A stretch of DNA of 9,565 bases, taken from positions 1 to 9,565 of the forward strand of contig CAMWSZ010000083.1 of the NCBI GenBank assembly GCA_947177005.1, given 5' to 3'. Positions 6,123 through 9,565 of this stretch are shown here, piece by piece; position 1 is the first letter of the stretch; the number at the start of each line of letters is the position of its first letter. Made by a program: the position numbers and the translations under genes. The notes under the pieces are model-generated. The model was not told where the DNA came from, did no database searches, and saw nothing but the letters and a program-made list of their open reading frames with translations. Source of the DNA: an uncultured Clostridia bacterium (lineage in GTDB: Bacteria > Bacillota > Clostridia > Oscillospirales > Oscillospiraceae).

Positions 6123-6151
6123 TTGGGCGGATGGTTAGCAGCTGCTAATTA
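6123..6151 (+). promoter_or_regulatory. Internal promoter of feoB, inferred from shared geometry
   Basis: A weak -35 TTGGGC (6123-6128), a 17-base spacer and -10 TAATTA (6146-6151) with TG at 6143-6144. Alone this would be marginal. It has exactly the layout of the feoA1 promoter: the -35 ends 5 bases before the palindrome, and the -10 starts at position 13 of the palindrome. The expected start of transcription is near 6158. Confidence 0.55.
6134..6149. promoter_or_regulatory. Operator 2 before feoB
   Basis: GTTAGCAGCTGCTAAT contains a perfect 14-base palindrome (6135-6148) and matches operator 1 at 14 of 16 positions; both are preceded by TG. It covers the -10 element of the inferred feoB promoter. 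This is a probable binding site for the same DtxR-like repressor. Confidence 0.7.
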
Positions 6152-6163
6152 GTCTTTGCTAAT
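6148..6163. promoter_or_regulatory. Operator 3, second site overlapping operator 2
   Basis: ATTAGTCTTTGCTAAT keeps both outer half-sites (ATTAG and CTAAT, with a full right half TTGCTAAT) at the same 16-base spacing. It overlaps operator 2 by two bases, with centres 14 bases apart. The arrangement would allow two repressor dimers side by side. The left inner bases depart from the palindrome, so this is likely the weaker site. Confidence 0.5.
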
Positions 6164-6200
6164 CGTGCCTTGGACTATTTTGCATAGGAGATGATTCATT

Positions 6201-8393
6201 ATGAGCATAAAAATTGCCCTGGCCGGAAACCCCAATACCGGCAAGACGACCTTGTTCAACGCGCTGACCGGCACCAGTCAATACGTGGGCAACTGGCCCG
6301 GCGTGACAGTGGAAAAGAAGGGCGGTACGCTGAAGGGACACAGGGACGTGGAGATCATGGACCTGCCCGGCGTCTACTCTCTGTCCCCCTACACGCTGGA
6401 GGAGGTGGTGGCCCGGAATTATCTGGTGACGGAGCGTCCCGACGCCATTCTGAACATCATCGACGGTACGAACCTGGAGCGCAATCTGTACCTGACCACA
6501 CAGCTCATGGAATTAGGGATTCCGGTGGTAGCGGCGGTAAACATGATGGATGTGGTGCGGAAAAACGGCGACAAGCTGGATACCAAAAAGCTGTCCGATA
6601 CCCTGGGCTGCCCGGTGACGGAGATTTCTGCCATTAAAGGGGAGGGCGTTATGGAGGCCGCGGAGAAGGCGGTTGAAGCCGCCGGGAAAGCCGCCGTCCC
6701 GCCGCCCCACCGGTTTAACGGCACCGTCGAACACGCGCTGGCGCATATCGAAGAGTTAGTACTACATAACCTTCCGGAGACGCAGCAGCGGTGGTATGCC
6801 GTCAAGCTCTTTGAGCGTGACGAAAAAGTGATTCAGCAGCTGGCGCTGGCCCCCGACAAAATCGCGCATATTGAGGGCGATATCAAAGCCTGCGAGGACG
6901 AACTTGATGACGACGCGGAGAGCATCATCACCGCCGAGCGCTACAACTGGATTGGGTCAATTATTGGAAAATGCTGCCGCCGCAGGAGTCAGGGCAAGCT
7001 GACCGTCTCCGATAAAATCGATCAGATTGTTACGAACCGCATTCTTGCGCTGCCAATATTTGTCATCGTAATGGGACTGGTGTACGCAATTTCTATGGGC
7101 GGCTGGGCCATATCTATCGGCACGGCGGCGACGGACTGGGCGAATGATGTTCTGTTCGGCGAGTGGGTCCCGGGACTGTTTGACACAATTCTGGGTGCGG
7201 CAGGCATAGCGGAGGAGAGCTGGCTCTACGGTTTGATTCAGGACGGCATTGTGGCCGGTGTGGGTGCGGTACTGGGCTTTGTGCCCCAGATGCTGGTACT
7301 GTTTCTGCTGCTGTGCATTCTGGAGGATGTGGGCTATATGGCTCGGATCGCGTTCATCATGGACCGGATTTTCCGCCGTTTCGGACTGTCGGGCAAGTCG
7401 TTTATCCCGATGCTGGTGGCGACCGGCTGCGGCGTGCCGGGCATCATGGCGTCCCGCACAATCGAACAGGACCGCGACCGCAAAATGACCATTATGACCA
7501 CCGGCTTTATGCCCTGCGGCGCAAAAATGCCTATTGTCGGCCTGTTCGCGGGCGCACTGTTCGGCGGAAGCTGGCTGGTGGCAACCTCCGCTTATTTTAT
7601 CGGGATCGCGGCGGTCATTATCTCCGGCGTGATGCTGAAAAAGTTCAAGATGTTTGCGGGAGAGCCTGCGCCGTTTGTTATGGAGCTGCCCGCGTATCAC
7701 GTGCCGAATCCCAGCAACGTCCTGCGGGGCACCTGGGAACGCGGCTGGAGTTTTATCAAGCGTGCCGGTACGGTTATTCTGCTCAGCTCCATTGTTCTGT
7801 GGTTCCTCCAGGGCTACGGCTTCGTTGACGGCGTTTTCGGCGCGGTGGAGGACAACAACGACTCCATTCTGGCGGCTATTGGGAACGCGGCTGCATGGAT
7901 TTTCTATCCGCTGGGCTGGAAGGGCGATATGGCGTGGAAGGCCACGGTCGCCAGCGTGACCGGCCTGATTGCAAAGGAAAACGTTGTCGATACCTTCGGC
8001 GTTCTGTACCACTACGCGGGCGACATCGATCTGATTGAGGACAGCACCCCCCTGTGGTCAATGGTGGCGGCGGATTTCTCCGCGATCACCGCATACAGCT
8101 TTATGATTTTCAATCTCCTCTGCGCACCCTGCTTTGCGGCAATGGGCGCGATCAAGCGGGAAATGAACAATACCAAATGGACTTTGGGCGCAATTGGCTA
8201 TATGTGCGGTTTTGCGTATGCTGCCGCTATGGTTGTGTACCAAATCGGCGGACTCATTACCGGTGAAGCGGCGTTCAGCGTGTTTACCGTGATTGCGTTT
8301 GCCCTGCTGCTGGGACTGATTTATCTGGTGTTCCGTCCCTACAGGGAGAGTACCGCTTCCCGTTTGAATGAACGCTCCGTAGCACGCGCTTAA
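6201..8393 (+). CDS. feoB: Ferrous iron transporter FeoB
   Basis: The GTP-dependent inner-membrane Fe(II) transporter, 730 residues. The N-terminal G domain shows G1 GNPNTGKTT (9-17), G2 around GNWPGVTVEKK (30-40), G3 DLPG (54-57), G4 NMMD (114-117) and G5 SAIK (143-146). A helical linker follows (roughly 165-270), then the polytopic membrane part with two Gate domains. Conserved pore-type cysteines are in TGCGVPG (C410) and MPCGAKMP (C439), and CAPC is at 641-644. IAKENVVDTFGVLY marks the second Gate. The tail is short and has no fused FeoC-like domain. ATG 6201 follows AGGAG (6186-6190) at 10 bases. It lies downstream of two feoA genes and a metal-repressor-type operator, which fits iron-regulated ferrous iron uptake. 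The identification is secure. Confidence 0.98.
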   Translation: MSIKIALAGNPNTGKTTLFNALTGTSQYVGNWPGVTVEKKGGTLKGHRDVEIMDLPGVYSLSPYTLEEVVARNYLVTERPDAILNIIDGTNLERNLYLTTQLMELGIPVVAAVNMMDVVRKNGDKLDTKKLSDTLGCPVTEISAIKGEGVMEAAEKAVEAAGKAAVPPPHRFNGTVEHALAHIEELVLHNLPETQQRWYAVKLFERDEKVIQQLALAPDKIAHIEGDIKACEDELDDDAESIITAERYNWIGSIIGKCCRRRSQGKLTVSDKIDQIVTNRILALPIFVIVMGLVYAISMGGWAISIGTAATDWANDVLFGEWVPGLFDTILGAAGIAEESWLYGLIQDGIVAGVGAVLGFVPQMLVLFLLLCILEDVGYMARIAFIMDRIFRRFGLSGKSFIPMLVATGCGVPGIMASRTIEQDRDRKMTIMTTGFMPCGAKMPIVGLFAGALFGGSWLVATSAYFIGIAAVIISGVMLKKFKMFAGEPAPFVMELPAYHVPNPSNVLRGTWERGWSFIKRAGTVILLSSIVLWFLQGYGFVDGVFGAVEDNNDSILAAIGNAAAWIFYPLGWKGDMAWKATVASVTGLIAKENVVDTFGVLYHYAGDIDLIEDSTPLWSMVAADFSAITAYSFMIFNLLCAPCFAAMGAIKREMNNTKWTLGAIGYMCGFAYAAAMVVYQIGGLITGEAAFSVFTVIAFALLLGLIYLVFRPYRESTASRLNERSVARA

Positions 8394-8409
8394 ATAAAGG
8401 AGGCCCGTT

Positions 8410-8619
8410 ATGCTGGCATATATAGCGGCGCATATGGGTTACATTGTGGTAACACTCATATTAGTGCTGACCGTCGCGGCGGTTATTTTCGGAATGGTCA
8501 AGGACCACAAAACGGGCAGCAGCGGCTGTGGCTGCGGCTGCAAGGGGTGTGCGAACGCGCCGTACTGCCACCCGTACTGCCACCCACAGAAGGATGCGGA
8601 AGCGTCCAAATTGACTTGA
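8410..8619 (+). CDS. FeoB-associated Cys-rich membrane peptide
   Basis: A 69-residue protein with one transmembrane helix (about residues 9-30) and a short cysteine-rich tail, matching the small family often encoded right after feoB in Firmicutes. After MVKDHK, the tail has C40, C42, C44 and C47 in GCGCGCKGC, then PYCHPYCHP with C53/H54 and C57/H58. Such clusters are suited to binding Fe(II) or another soft metal. A role in passing iron to or from FeoB is plausible but not shown for the family, as far as I know. A strong site AAGGAGG (8397-8403) lies 6 bases before the ATG, and the gap to feoB is 16 bases, so it is co-expressed with feoB. Confidence 0.85.
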   Translation: MLAYIAAHMGYIVVTLILVLTVAAVIFGMVKDHKTGSSGCGCGCKGCANAPYCHPYCHPQKDAEASKLT

Positions 8620-8678
8620 GTCTTGCCGCGGCTTCTCCCGCGATTTGACTGCCATACTTGAATGTTTTTCCAAAAACA

Positions 8679-8713
8679 GCAAAACCTCCGGAAGGGCAGT
8701 CCGGAGGTTTTGC
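8679..8713. terminator. Bidirectional terminator between the feo locus and the DUF2461 gene
   Basis: The arms GCAAAACCTCCGGA (8679-8692) and TCCGGAGGTTTTGC (8700-8713) are perfect 14-bp inverted copies with a 7-base loop. Read on the minus strand, the stem is followed by TGTTTTTGG, a good U-tract, so it most clearly serves the minus-strand gene whose stop is 3 bases away. On the plus strand the T run lies within the stem and ends the feo transcript less strongly. TGTTTTT (8663-8669) and AAAAACA (8672-8678) form a further small inverted repeat directly beside it. Confidence 0.88.
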
Positions 8714-8715
8714 CG

Positions 8716-9393
8716 TCATTTCAGGTCTTCTAAACCCGTTTTACAGAGGGCTTTGAGATATTCGTAATAGGGGACCAGAAAAGCGAAGCCGTCCAGTAGA
8801 ACATCGGGCAGTTCCGGGGAACGGAGCAGCCCGTCAAAGGGCCGCTCACAGCCAATGGAGAGCGTTTTTTTGTTGTACCAAGGCGTCAGCAGCGGGGACG
8901 GTTCGCCTTTGCTGCGGGCGTAGTCCTGTCCCATCAGCTGAAAGCGTCCGTCCTTTCTAAGACGCCGGACAAGTTTGGAAAGATGCTCCGGATGTTCGTC
9001 GATATCGCGGCGCAGAAGGGCCATTGTCTGCGGGGAGGCGTTCCAGAAGCCCACGCCATAGCTCCAGCCGTCGGGGGTGATCTCGAACCAGAAGACCGGC
9101 AAATGGCTCCAGACGTCGTTTTCCGGACGCAGCGTGAGCCAGATATGGTCTTTATAGGGACCTTTTCCGTAGAGGCGGCGGGCGTCGCGGTAGATGCGGG
9201 AGACGTGCAGATTCAGGCCGAGTTTCGGGAATTTTTCCGTGAAACGGTCGTAGAGCGTCTGACCAAGCTCCATTGTAGGCTGATAGAGGTGCTGTAAATA
9301 TTCCTCCTTGTGGTCCGCAAACCAGCTGCGGTCATTGTTGAAGCGGATGCCCCAAAGGAAGTCTAAGGTTTTGTCGGTGTAGCCAGTGAACAT
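8716..9393 (-). CDS. DUF2461 domain-containing protein (TIGR02453 family)
   Basis: A 225-residue protein of the DUF2461 family, whose biochemical function is not known to me. Conserved blocks are FNNDRSWFADHKEEY (18-32), SRIYRDAR (65-72) with LYGKGPYKDHIWLTLRP following (74-90), and FWFEITPDGWSYGVGFW in the middle. The length is typical, there is no signal peptide or membrane helix, and the protein is expected in the cytoplasm. The ATG at 9391-9393 is preceded on the minus strand by AGGAG (9403-9407) at 9 bases. It is transcribed alone from its own promoter, convergent with the feo genes, and nothing ties it to iron uptake. Confidence 0.93.
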   Translation of the reverse strand: MFTGYTDKTLDFLWGIRFNNDRSWFADHKEEYLQHLYQPTMELGQTLYDRFTEKFPKLGLNLHVSRIYRDARRLYGKGPYKDHIWLTLRPENDVWSHLPVFWFEITPDGWSYGVGFWNASPQTMALLRRDIDEHPEHLSKLVRRLRKDGRFQLMGQDYARSKGEPSPLLTPWYNKKTLSIGCERPFDGLLRSPELPDVLLDGFAFLVPYYEYLKALCKTGLEDLK

Positions 9394-9426
9394 ATTATTT
9401 TTCTCCTGTTTTTCCAGATGCGCTAC

Positions 9427-9455
9427 AGTATAAAAGCTTTTGGAGGAAATTGCAA
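9427..9455 (-). promoter_or_regulatory. Promoter of the DUF2461 gene
   Basis: On the minus strand, -35 TTGCAA (9450-9455), a 17-base spacer and -10 TATACT (9427-9432) form a good sigma-70-type promoter 33 bases upstream of the start codon. This gives a short leader carrying the ribosome binding site. Confidence 0.72.
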
Positions 9456-9565
9456 CAGAAAATCAGAAATGAAATTTCCACGGCGGTTCTTTCCACACAA
9501 CTGCTGTCTTTAAGAAGCTGTATTCATAAGCGTTTAAGCAATGTATGGATATGAGAAAAAATAAC

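Noticed and set aside
6957..8012. Minus-strand open frame (351 codons) opposite feoB
   Set aside because: No domain, no ribosome binding site and low-complexity His/Asn/Arg content, while feoB on the other strand is unmistakable.
8620..8678. Possible small gene or RNA between the Cys-rich peptide and the terminator
   Set aside because: Only about 60 bases, with no ribosome binding site or start codon of note. The only structure is the small TGTTTTT/AAAAACA symmetry beside the terminator.
9456..9565. Right-end intergenic DNA, possible promoter or start of a next gene
   Set aside because: AT-rich with scattered hexamer-like matches, but no convincing pair of promoter elements, hairpin or coding start could be supported before the edge.

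Overview
The window looks like chromosomal DNA from a fairly GC-rich member of the Firmicutes, most likely a gut-type Clostridia of the Oscillospiraceae kind. This is an inference from the gene set (MurT/GatD-type proteins, two short FeoA proteins in front of a Gram-positive FeoB, a FeoB-associated Cys-rich peptide), the strong Shine-Dalgarno sites and the GC-rich codon use. No rRNA, tRNA, CRISPR array, insertion sequence or phage gene was seen.

Region 1 (1-5409, + strand) is a tightly packed operon of five genes: a metallophosphoesterase cut by the left edge, mnmG (tRNA wobble-uridine modification), a small alpha/beta hydrolase, a MurT-like Mur ligase and a GatD-like amidotransferase subunit. 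Gaps are -4, 9, 7 and 12 bases, and the run closes with a clear intrinsic terminator (5416-5476). The most notable point is that the GatD-like protein has no cysteine in the nucleophile elbow and no histidine at the usual L-H-G-P site. Its MurT partner keeps an apparently sound ATP-dependent ligase core and zinc ribbon, but lacks the usual sequence blocks in the domain that contacts GatD. The pair therefore looks like a glutaminase-dead or repurposed version of the lipid II amidation complex.

Region 2 (5477-8713, + strand) is a ferrous-iron uptake locus: feoA1, feoA2, feoB and a FeoB-associated Cys-rich membrane peptide. Two promoter-operator modules of the same geometry, one before feoA1 and one before feoB, carry the shared palindrome TGGTTAGCAGSTGCTAAY laid over an extended -10. 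This suggests that one metal-responsive repressor, of DtxR/IdeR type by site resemblance, controls the locus from two places. The repressor gene is not in the window.

Region 3 (8679-9565) holds a DUF2461 gene on the minus strand with its own promoter, convergent with the feo locus across a perfect 14-bp stem terminator that can serve both strands. I see no gene in the last 110 bases (9456-9565).
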